A stretch of DNA of 64,000 nucleotides from Mycolicibacter heraklionensis (GTDB taxonomy: Bacteria > Actinomycetota > Actinomycetes > Mycobacteriales > Mycobacteriaceae). This document shows positions 1 to 6,230 of this stretch, in pieces. The notes beneath the pieces are model-generated. The model was not told the DNA's origin, ran no database searches, and saw nothing but the letters and a program-made list of their open reading frames with translations. A program made the translations under genes and the position numbers. The DNA lies in contig NZ_LDPO01000014.1 in the NCBI RefSeq assembly GCF_001021505.1, positions 1-64,000 of the forward strand, read 5' to 3'. The stretch's first letter is position 1; every line of letters begins with the position of its first letter.

Positions 1-152
1 GTGTCGGCAAGACGCGGCAGCGAGACCCGGAACGTGCACCCCTGACCCGGCGGAGAGCTGACGGTCACGGAGCCGTGGTGCGCCCGGGTCAGCGAGTCAA
101 CGATCGACAGCCCCAATCCGGTGCCACGGCTGGCCCTTCTGAGCCGGCACAC
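1..152 (-). pseudogene. C-terminal remnant of a sensor histidine kinase (runs off left edge)
   Basis: Read on the minus strand, the open frame encodes RGTGLGLSIVDSLTRAHHG followed by a segment ending in TFRVSLPRL. This is the G2 box and the last strands of a histidine-kinase ATPase (HATPase_c) domain. The frame opens only about 50 residues upstream of the window edge, just after an in-frame TAG at 159-161, and the plus-strand gene at 172 begins immediately beyond. The HisKA, N and G1 boxes therefore cannot be present. I read it as the 3' relic of a two-component sensor whose 5' part was deleted. The C-terminal end lies left of the window. The nearest candidate start is a GTG at 152, but a protein this short could not be a kinase. 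Confidence 0.6.
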
Positions 153-171
153 AATCCACTAGCCTGACGGC

Positions 172-933
172 GTGGACTACGCCGCAGCACTGCTCGATGA
201 GACGCGCGCGTTCGGGGAGCTGATCCGCACCGGGAATCCCGAGTTGGCGGTCCCCACCTGCCCGGAGTGGAACCTCACTCAACTGTTTCGGCACTTCGGG
301 CGCGGAAACCGTTGGGCCGCACAGATCATCGCCGACCGTATGGACAGCCCGCTGGATCCGCGCGATGTCATCGACGGCAAGCCGCCCGCCGAGCCGGACG
401 CAGCCATCGAGTGGCTGCACGACGGGGCTCAGCGGGTGTTGGATGCGGTCGCGCAGAGTGGGCCGGACACGCCGGCGTGGACGTTCATGGGACCTCGTCC
501 GGCCTCGTGGTGGGTGCGCCGCCGGTTGCACGAGGCGACCGTGCACCGCGCGGATGCCGTGCTGGCGCTCGGCGGTGACTTCAGCCTGTCACCGGAGTTG
601 GCCGCCGACGGGATCAGTGAGTTGCTGGACCTGATTCCCGCACTCGTAGCGCGCAACGGACACGCATTGCCGCTGGCCGACGGCCACAGCGTGCACCTGC
701 ATGCCACCGACGATGGCCTCGGCTCGGCAGGGGAGTGGACCATCAGCCGTCCGGCCGGTGCCGACACGGTGAGCTGGTCACATGAGCACGGCAAAGGCTC
801 AGTGGCCCTGCGCGGTTCGGCCCGCGACCTGTTGCTGGCGGTGATGCGCCGCGTGCCGGTGGCCGACACCGATATCGCGGTCTTCGGCGATGCCGCGGTG
901 TGGCAGAACTGGGTCGACCACACCGCCTTCTGA
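172..933 (+). CDS. Maleylpyruvate isomerase family, mycothiol-dependent-type protein
   Basis: This 253-residue protein starts at GTG 172. Its N-terminal four-helix DinB/MDMPI_N-like domain carries the family signature VPTCPEWNLTQLFRHFG, followed by the second conserved stretch RRLHEATVHRADA around residue 125. The His/Glu/His residues of these two motifs are the usual metal ligands of the fold. The C-terminal ~90 residues look like the MDMPI_C domain. Family members use mycothiol as cofactor or have unknown thiol-transfer roles, and the substrate here cannot be inferred. A TAGCCT box at 160-165 lies 6 bases before the GTG, suggesting a leaderless transcript. Position before the SnoaL-like gene and rmlA matches Rv0332 of M. 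tuberculosis (from memory). Confidence 0.85.
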   Translation: MDYAAALLDETRAFGELIRTGNPELAVPTCPEWNLTQLFRHFGRGNRWAAQIIADRMDSPLDPRDVIDGKPPAEPDAAIEWLHDGAQRVLDAVAQSGPDTPAWTFMGPRPASWWVRRRLHEATVHRADAVLALGGDFSLSPELAADGISELLDLIPALVARNGHALPLADGHSVHLHATDDGLGSAGEWTISRPAGADTVSWSHEHGKGSVALRGSARDLLLAVMRRVPVADTDIAVFGDAAVWQNWVDHTAF

Positions 934-955
934 TCGGGCGGTAGTTTTGGCGACC

Positions 956-1318
956 ATGAGCACATCGGAGATCGCAACGGTCCTCGCCTGGCACGACGCC
1001 CTGGCTGCCGGTGATCTGGACACCCTGGAACAGCTGTCCAGCGACGATATCGAGGTGGCTGACGCCGACGGGGCGGGGCAGGGCCATCAGGCCTTGCGGC
1101 GGTGGGCCGCGTCGGTAGCGGTGAGCGGCGGACTCGGCCGGATGTATGTGCACGACGGCGTGGTGGTGGCCGAACTGGCCCCCGCGGAACCGGGGGCAGC
1201 AGCCCAGGCGGTCGCCTTCCGGGTGGTGCACGACCGCGTCACCGCGGTATTCCGCCACGACGATCTGGACGACGCCTTGGCCTCCACGGACCTCACCGAA
1301 GCCGATCGGGTCGACTAG
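956..1318 (+). CDS. SnoaL/NTF2-like small protein (Rv0333-like)
   Basis: This 120-residue protein starts at ATG 956 (MSTSEIATVLAWHDALAAGD). The helix-rich start followed by a DIEVAD strand and alternating strands is typical of the SnoaL_2/NTF2-like cone fold, which acts as a small-ligand pocket, isomerase or hydrolase. No catalytic residues can be assigned with confidence. A longer frame opens upstream at 890, but it overlaps the preceding gene. ATG 956 has a TAGTTT box (942-947) 8 bases before it, consistent with a leaderless start. It sits between the MDMPI-type gene and rmlA, as Rv0333 does, and its function is unknown. Confidence 0.75.
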   Translation: MSTSEIATVLAWHDALAAGDLDTLEQLSSDDIEVADADGAGQGHQALRRWAASVAVSGGLGRMYVHDGVVVAELAPAEPGAAAQAVAFRVVHDRVTAVFRHDDLDDALASTDLTEADRVD

Positions 1319-1348
1319 CACGCGATCGCCGCGGTTAGGCTAAGCGGC

Positions 1349-2215
1349 ATGCGCGGGATCATCCTGGCCGGTGGCTCCGGTACCCGCCTGCATCCGATCA
1401 CCATGGGCGTCAGCAAGCAGCTGCTGCCGGTCTACGACAAGCCGCTGGTCTACTACCCGCTATGCACCCTGATGCTGGCGGGTATCCGGGACATCCAGGT
1501 GATCACCACCGGCCATGACGCGCCCGCCTTCCAGCGACTGCTGGGCGACGGCGGCGCATTCGGGGTCGACATCAGCTACGCCATCCAGGAGCAGCCCGAC
1601 GGACTGGCACGGGCGTTCGTGATCGGCGCCGACCACATCGGCACCGACTCTGTCGCCCTGGTGCTGGGGGACAACATCTTCTACGGTGCCGGCTTGGGAA
1701 CCAGTCTGCGGCGACACCAGTTTCTTTCCGGCGCGGTCATTTTCGCGTACTGGATGGCGGACCCGTCGGCCTACGGTGTGGTCGAGTTCGACGTGAACGG
1801 GTCAGCGGTGTCGGTGGTGGAGAAGCCGACCGCGCCCAGGTCGCACTACGCGGTGCCCGGGCTGTATTTCTACGACAACGACGTCGTCGAGATCGCCAGG
1901 GGCTTAAAGCCTTCCGCGCGCGGCGAGTACGAGATCACCGACATCAACCAGACCTACCTCGACCAGGGCCGGCTGACGGTCGAGACGCTGGCCCGCGGCA
2001 CCGCGTGGCTGGACACCGGGACTTTCGACTCGCTGCTGGACGCCGGCGATTACGTCCGCACCGTCGAGCGCCGTCAGGGCCTCAAGATCGGCGTGCCCGA
2101 AGAGGTGGCCTGGCGGATGGGGTTCATCGACGACGACGCACTCGCCGCTCGTGCCGCGGCGCTGTGCAAGTCCGGCTACGGCGACTACCTGATGGGGTTG
2201 TTGGATCGTCGGTGA
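1349..2215 (+). CDS. rmlA: Glucose-1-phosphate thymidylyltransferase RmlA
   Basis: RmlA joins dTTP and glucose-1-phosphate to give dTDP-glucose, the first step to dTDP-L-rhamnose. That sugar forms the rhamnose linker between peptidoglycan and arabinogalactan, so the enzyme is normally essential and cytosolic. The 288-residue protein has the nucleotide-binding signature GGSGTRLHP (residues 8-16), the [11 protein letters not shown] lysine motif and the LGDNIFYG metal/nucleotide motif. Length and motif order are those of bacterial RmlA/RfbA. A TAGGCT box at 1336-1341 stands 7 bases before the ATG, indicating a leaderless mRNA. It ends 7 bases before the stop of the convergent TetR gene. Confidence 0.97.
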   Translation: MRGIILAGGSGTRLHPITMGVSKQLLPVYDKPLVYYPLCTLMLAGIRDIQVITTGHDAPAFQRLLGDGGAFGVDISYAIQEQPDGLARAFVIGADHIGTDSVALVLGDNIFYGAGLGTSLRRHQFLSGAVIFAYWMADPSAYGVVEFDVNGSAVSVVEKPTAPRSHYAVPGLYFYDNDVVEIARGLKPSARGEYEITDINQTYLDQGRLTVETLARGTAWLDTGTFDSLLDAGDYVRTVERRQGLKIGVPEEVAWRMGFIDDDALAARAAALCKSGYGDYLMGLLDRR

Positions 2216-2222
2216 CGGGTGC

Positions 2223-2858
2223 TCACACCCGAACCGCGTCGGTCGCCCGTCGCAGCGACAGCTCGGCGTTTTCCCGGCTGTCGCCCATCCCCACGAACAT
2301 GTCGACCGTCATCGGGCCGAGGATGTGGGTAAGGGCGCGGCCGTCCTGCTCGAAGGTGCCGACCAGTTCCAGGAGCACCACACCGTGGATCATGCTCCAG
2401 ATTCGCCCGGCCAATTCGACGGTGTCGTCCTGGCGGATCCGGCCGGTGGCGATGATCCGCTCGACGGCGGCGACGAGTTGGTCGAAGGTCGCCGTCGCTA
2501 CCGGCGTCTCGGGTACGTGGAATTTCTGCGGCGCGGCGAGCCCGAACATCAGCCGATAGCGCTGCGGGCTGGCCAACGCGAACTCCCGGTAGGCGTAGCC
2601 CATGGAGAAGAAGTCGGCCATCGGATCGTCCGTCCGGGGTGCGGATGCCAGCGCGGCGCCGAAACGCTCGAACGCTGCCGAAACGATCGCCTCCAGCAGC
2701 CCGTTCATCCCGCCGAAGTGGGTGTAGACGGCCATGGTGGAGGCTCCGATCTCGGCGGCGACTTTCCGAGCCTGCAATGCCTCGGGGCCTTCGCTGTCCA
2801 GCAGTCGGGTACCGGCCTCGATCAGCCGATCACGCGGATTCGAGCTCACCCTTGCCAT
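2223..2858 (-). CDS. TetR-family regulator, divergent from carotenoid oxygenase
   Basis: This 211-residue protein has an N-terminal TetR helix-turn-helix (about residues 10-55, ending STMAVYTHFGGMNGLL). The C-terminal ligand domain resembles the WHG/TetR_C_13 type. It is transcribed divergently from the carotenoid oxygenase at 2915, and two palindromes fill the 56-base gap. It is therefore the likely autoregulator and repressor of both genes. The pairing recalls Rv0653c/Rv0654 of M. tuberculosis (from memory), although here the pair sits between rmlA and aspC. The ligand is unknown; an apocarotenoid or retinoid is an inference from the partner. Confidence 0.88.
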   Translation of the reverse strand: MARVSSNPRDRLIEAGTRLLDSEGPEALQARKVAAEIGASTMAVYTHFGGMNGLLEAIVSAAFERFGAALASAPRTDDPMADFFSMGYAYREFALASPQRYRLMFGLAAPQKFHVPETPVATATFDQLVAAVERIIATGRIRQDDTVELAGRIWSMIHGVVLLELVGTFEQDGRALTHILGPMTVDMFVGMGDSRENAELSLRRATDAVRV

Positions 2859-2862
2859 GATG

Positions 2863-2903
2863 TCATAACAGTGTTATACATGTCCATAACGTTGTTATGG
2901 ACA
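2863..2903. promoter_or_regulatory. Twin palindromic operators between TetR and carotenoid oxygenase
   Basis: At 2881-2903 there is a perfect inverted repeat with 10-base arms TGTCCATAAC and GTTATGGACA around a 3-base spacer. Immediately left, at 2864-2876, ATAAC and GTTAT form a second, shorter palindrome with the same core. Both share the ATAAC...GTTAT centre, are AT-rich against the local GC background, and cover the promoter space of both divergent genes. The geometry fits a TetR dimer pair. That the adjacent TetR binds here is an inference from position. Confidence 0.75.
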
Positions 2904-2914
2904 GGAGGCGTCCG

Positions 2915-4360
2915 ATGACCAACCCCTACCTTCAGGGCGGATTCGCGCCGATCGCACAGGAGTACACCCTCACCGAGCTGACGGTGACCGGGACCATCCC
3001 GGACTACCTGGACGGGCGCTACCTGCGTAACGGGCCCAACCCGGTCGGCGAAATCGATCCCGCGTTCTATCACTGGTTCATCGGTGACGGCATGGTCCAC
3101 GGACTGCGCCTGCGCGACGGCAAGGCCGAGTGGTACCGCAACCGCTACGTACGCGGCCCGCAGACCGCAGCCGCGCTCGGCGAGACGCCGCCACCCGGTC
3201 GGCATACCGGGCCGTCCGGGATCGGCGCCAACACCAACGTGATCGGCCACGCCGGGCGTACCCTCGCGCTGATCGAGGGTGGCATCTCCTGCTACGAGCT
3301 GACCGACGAGCTGGACACCGTCGGCACCTGCGACTTCGACGGCACGTTGTCGGGCGGATACACCGCGCACCCCAAACGTGACCCCGACACCGGTGAGCTG
3401 CATGCCGTTTCGTACGCGTTCAACCGTGGCAACAGCGTTCAGTACTCGGTGATCGGCACCGACGGCCGGGCACGGCGCACCGTTGACATCGAAGTCACCG
3501 GTTCGCCGATGATGCACGACTTCTCGCTCACCGAGAACCACGTCGTTTTCTATGATCTGCCGGTCACGTTCGATACCCGCCAAGTGGCCCAGGGTGCGGC
3601 GCCGCCCGGCCTGCGGCTACCGGTACGGCTGATCATGTCGGCGCTGATCGGACGGGTGCGCATCCCGGACCCGATTATGGCCCGGCTGCCGATGCCCAAG
3701 AGCAGCGTGCGCACCATGCCGTATCGGTGGAACCCGAAATACCCTGCGCGGGTGGGTGTCATGCCGCGTGACGGAGGAAACGACGACGTCCGGTGGTTCG
3801 AGGTAGAGCCCTGCTACGTGTTCCATCCGATGAATGCCTACGACGAGGGTGACACCGTCGTACTCGACGTGGTCCGGCATCCGAAGATGTTCGACACCGA
3901 GATGCGTGGCCCCGCCGAGGGGCTGCCCACGCTGGAACGGTGGACCGTCGACCTGGCCGACGGCAAGGTTCGCGAATCTCGGGTGGACGACCGTGGCCAG
4001 GAGTTCCCCCGGGTTGACGAACGACTGGTCGGCAAGCGGCACCGGTTCGGCTATTCGGTGAGTATCGGCAACGGTGTGGTGCCGGACGCGACCCTGCTCA
4101 AGCACGACCTTGTCGGCGGGTCGACAGCGACACGGTCTTTCGGTGATGGAAAACAGTTGGGTGAGTTCGTCTTCCATCCGACCACGGCGGACGCGGCCGA
4201 AGACGACGGCGTGTTGATGGGCTTCGTCTATGACAGCACGACCGACACCAGCGAGCTGGCGATCCTGGACGCGGCCACGTTGGAAGACCTCGCGGCCATC
4301 CACCTGCCGCACCGTGTTCCCGCCGGATTTCACGGCAACTGGGTGCCGACCGGGCAATAG
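2915..4360 (+). CDS. Carotenoid cleavage oxygenase (RPE65/CCO family)
   Basis: This is a non-haem Fe(II) dioxygenase of the seven-bladed propeller family, which splits conjugated double bonds of carotenoids, apocarotenoids or stilbenes. The 481-residue protein shows DGRYLRNGPNPVGE near the N-terminus and four candidate iron-ligand histidines: about H152 (TAHPKRD), H201 (MMHDFSLTENH), H304 (FHPMNAYDEGD) and H473 (GFHGNW). An ATG at 2897 is in frame, but ATG 2915 follows AGGAGG at the right distance and leaves the operator outside the gene, so I chose 2915. Its divergent TetR neighbour probably controls it. It is similar in type to Rv0654; the exact substrate cannot be read from sequence. Confidence 0.9.
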   Translation: MTNPYLQGGFAPIAQEYTLTELTVTGTIPDYLDGRYLRNGPNPVGEIDPAFYHWFIGDGMVHGLRLRDGKAEWYRNRYVRGPQTAAALGETPPPGRHTGPSGIGANTNVIGHAGRTLALIEGGISCYELTDELDTVGTCDFDGTLSGGYTAHPKRDPDTGELHAVSYAFNRGNSVQYSVIGTDGRARRTVDIEVTGSPMMHDFSLTENHVVFYDLPVTFDTRQVAQGAAPPGLRLPVRLIMSALIGRVRIPDPIMARLPMPKSSVRTMPYRWNPKYPARVGVMPRDGGNDDVRWFEVEPCYVFHPMNAYDEGDTVVLDVVRHPKMFDTEMRGPAEGLPTLERWTVDLADGKVRESRVDDRGQEFPRVDERLVGKRHRFGYSVSIGNGVVPDATLLKHDLVGGSTATRSFGDGKQLGEFVFHPTTADAAEDDGVLMGFVYDSTTDTSELAILDAATLEDLAAIHLPHRVPAGFHGNWVPTGQ

Positions 4361-4369
4361 GGGTGCGAC

Positions 4370-4819
4370 ATGACCACGGATTCTGCTGTACGAGTGGGTG
4401 ATCCGGAGCGAGAGCGTACCGCCGACCAGCTCGGGCAGGCGTTCAGTCAGGGCTACCTGTCGATGGAGGAGTACGAGACCCGACTGGGCCGGGCATTTGC
4501 GGCGCAGACCGCCGGAGCGCTCCGTGAGCTGGCCGCCGACCTGCCTGTCGCGCAGATCAGCCGGCGAGACCCGCGTCGTCGTGCGCAGCGCAGCGCTGCC
4601 GCCCGGCGCGGCGTGCGGATTCACCTGGGCGCTTATCTGGCGGTGTCGGCGCTGATGGTCGGGATCTGGCTGGTGACCGCGGTGTCCGTGGGGCAGTGGT
4701 ATTTCTGGCCGGTCTGGCCCATCCTCGGCTGGGGCATCGGCATTGTCGCGCACGCGATCCCGGTGGGGGCGTGTGCGAGCCGTCGAGTGGGAATATGGCG
4801 ACGCGACACGCCGCTGTGA
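4370..4819 (+). CDS. DUF1707 and 2TM-domain membrane protein
   Basis: This 149-residue protein starts 9 bases after the carotenoid oxygenase stop. The N-terminal ~50 residues (VRVGDPERERTADQLGQAF, then GYLSMEEYETRL) match the DUF1707 motif common in actinobacterial envelope proteins. A basic linker and a two-helix 2TM-like segment (about residues 82-130) follow. It is probably an inner-membrane protein with the DUF1707 module in the cytosol. Its closeness to the oxygenase suggests co-transcription, but no functional link is evident. Confidence 0.8.
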   Translation: MTTDSAVRVGDPERERTADQLGQAFSQGYLSMEEYETRLGRAFAAQTAGALRELAADLPVAQISRRDPRRRAQRSAAARRGVRIHLGAYLAVSALMVGIWLVTAVSVGQWYFWPVWPILGWGIGIVAHAIPVGACASRRVGIWRRDTPL

Positions 4820-4829
4820 CGTCGTGAGA

Positions 4830-4847
4830 TTCCCTGTGGACGGGGAA
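4830..4847. terminator. Weak bidirectional hairpin between convergent genes
   Basis: TTCCC and GGGAA arms enclose an 8-base loop in the 42-base gap between the convergent DUF1707 gene and aspC. There is no T-tract, so it is at best a weak shared terminator. Confidence 0.3.
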
Positions 4848-4861
4848 GGCTCGCCGAAGGA

Positions 4862-6166
4862 CTAGGGCCGGTAGCTGACCAGGAAGTTGCCCAGGCGCTC
4901 GATGGCGCTGGACAGGTCGCGGGCCCACGGCAGGGTGACGATGCGCAGGTGGTCCGGCGCCGGCCAGTTGAACCCGGTGCCCTGGGTGACCAGGATCTTC
5001 TCCTGCAGCAACAGGTCCAGCACCAGTTGCTCGTCGTTGTCGATCGGGTAGACCTCGGGGTCCAGCCGGGGGAACGCGTAGAGCGCACCTCGGGGCTTCA
5101 CGCAGGAGACGCCCGGAATCTCGTTGAGCTTGCTCCAGGCGACGTCCCGCTGTTCGAGCAGCCGCCCACCCGGCAGCACCAGGTCGTCGATGCTCTGGTG
5201 GCCGCCCAACGCCACCTGAATGGCATGCTGGGCAGGCACATTCGGGCACAGCCGCATGTTGGCCAGCAGGTTGATGCCCTCCAGGAAGCTGGTCGCGTGC
5301 TCCTTGGGTCCGGTGATCGCCAGCCAGCCGGAGCGGTAGCCGGCCACCCGGTATGCCTTTGACAGGCCATTGAAGGTCAAACACAACAGATCCGGCGCCA
5401 GGGTGGCCAGGCTGGTGTGCTCGGCGTCGTCATAGAGGATCTTGTCGTAGATCTCGTCGGCGAGCAGCAACAGTTGGTGCTTGCGGGCCAATTCGGCGAT
5501 CTGGCTGAGCACCTCGCGGCTGTAGACCGCCCCGGTCGGGTTGTTCGGGTTGATCACCACCAGCGCCTTGGTGCGTTCGGTGATCTTCGACTCCATGTCG
5601 GCGATGTCCGGCTGCCAGTCCTGGGTTTCGTCGCACAGATAGTGCACCGGAGTGCCACCGGCCAACGACGTCGACGCCGTCCACAGCGGGTAGTCCGGGG
5701 CCGGGATCAAGACCTGGTCGCCGTTGTCCAACAGTGCCTGCAACACCAGCGAGATCAGCTCGGATACGCCGTTACCGAGGTAGACGTCGTCGACGTCGAA
5801 GCGGGGGAAGCCCTCAACCAGTTCGTAGCGGGTGACCACCGCGCGGCGCGCCGGCAGGATGCCCTGGGAGTCCGAGTAGCCCTGCGCGTACGGCAGCGCC
5901 TGGATCATGTCCCGCATGATCACGTCGGGCGCGTCGAACCCGAACGGTGCCGGGTTGCCGATGTTGAGCTTGAGGATCCGGTGCCCCTCGGCCTCCATCC
6001 GGGCCGCCTGGGCGTGGATCGGACCGCGGATCTCGTACAGGACGTCCTGCAGCTTGGTCGACTGCGCGAACGTACGCTGCCGTGGCTGACTGCCGGTGGC
6101 AGGCCAGGGCATCTGATGCGGCAACGAATGAGCGGTCACGTCGACAATGGTCCCATAGCTGTCCAA
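4862..6166 (-). CDS. aspC: Class I/II aminotransferase AspC (alanine/aspartate type)
   Basis: This PLP-dependent aminotransferase of fold type I has 434 residues. It shows the substrate-loop region NIGNPAPFGF, the YSDSQGI stretch, NPNNPTG (the PLP-contacting Asn-Pro pair), ADEIYDKILYDD, and the Schiff-base lysine in LSKAYR at about K270. It corresponds to Rv0337c, annotated aspC; enzymes of this subgroup often transaminate alanine/glutamate rather than aspartate. The longest frame starts with TTG at 6166 (MDSYGTIVDV) and aligns with the mycobacterial N-terminus I recall; an ATG about 18 codons further in is the main alternative. It is downstream of etfD on the same strand but separated by a strong hairpin. 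Confidence 0.9.
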   Translation of the reverse strand: MDSYGTIVDVTAHSLPHQMPWPATGSQPRQRTFAQSTKLQDVLYEIRGPIHAQAARMEAEGHRILKLNIGNPAPFGFDAPDVIMRDMIQALPYAQGYSDSQGILPARRAVVTRYELVEGFPRFDVDDVYLGNGVSELISLVLQALLDNGDQVLIPAPDYPLWTASTSLAGGTPVHYLCDETQDWQPDIADMESKITERTKALVVINPNNPTGAVYSREVLSQIAELARKHQLLLLADEIYDKILYDDAEHTSLATLAPDLLCLTFNGLSKAYRVAGYRSGWLAITGPKEHATSFLEGINLLANMRLCPNVPAQHAIQVALGGHQSIDDLVLPGGRLLEQRDVAWSKLNEIPGVSCVKPRGALYAFPRLDPEVYPIDNDEQLVLDLLLQEKILVTQGTGFNWPAPDHLRIVTLPWARDLSSAIERLGNFLVSYRP

Positions 6167-6188
6167 TCAAAATTTGCCCGAGAAACAA

Positions 6189-6222
6189 GTTGGGGCCGTA
6201 TATGCACCTATACGGCCCCAAC
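6189..6222 (-). terminator. 13-bp hairpin between etfD and aspC
   Basis: Perfect 13-base arms GTTGGGGCCGTAT and ATACGGCCCCAAC flank an 8-base loop. The hairpin lies 9 bases after the etfD stop and 22 bases before the aspC start codon, both on the minus strand. It most likely terminates etfD transcripts. A second reading as an operator for aspC is possible because the structure is symmetric and close to the aspC start. Confidence 0.65.
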
Positions 6223-6230
6223 CTGTTATC

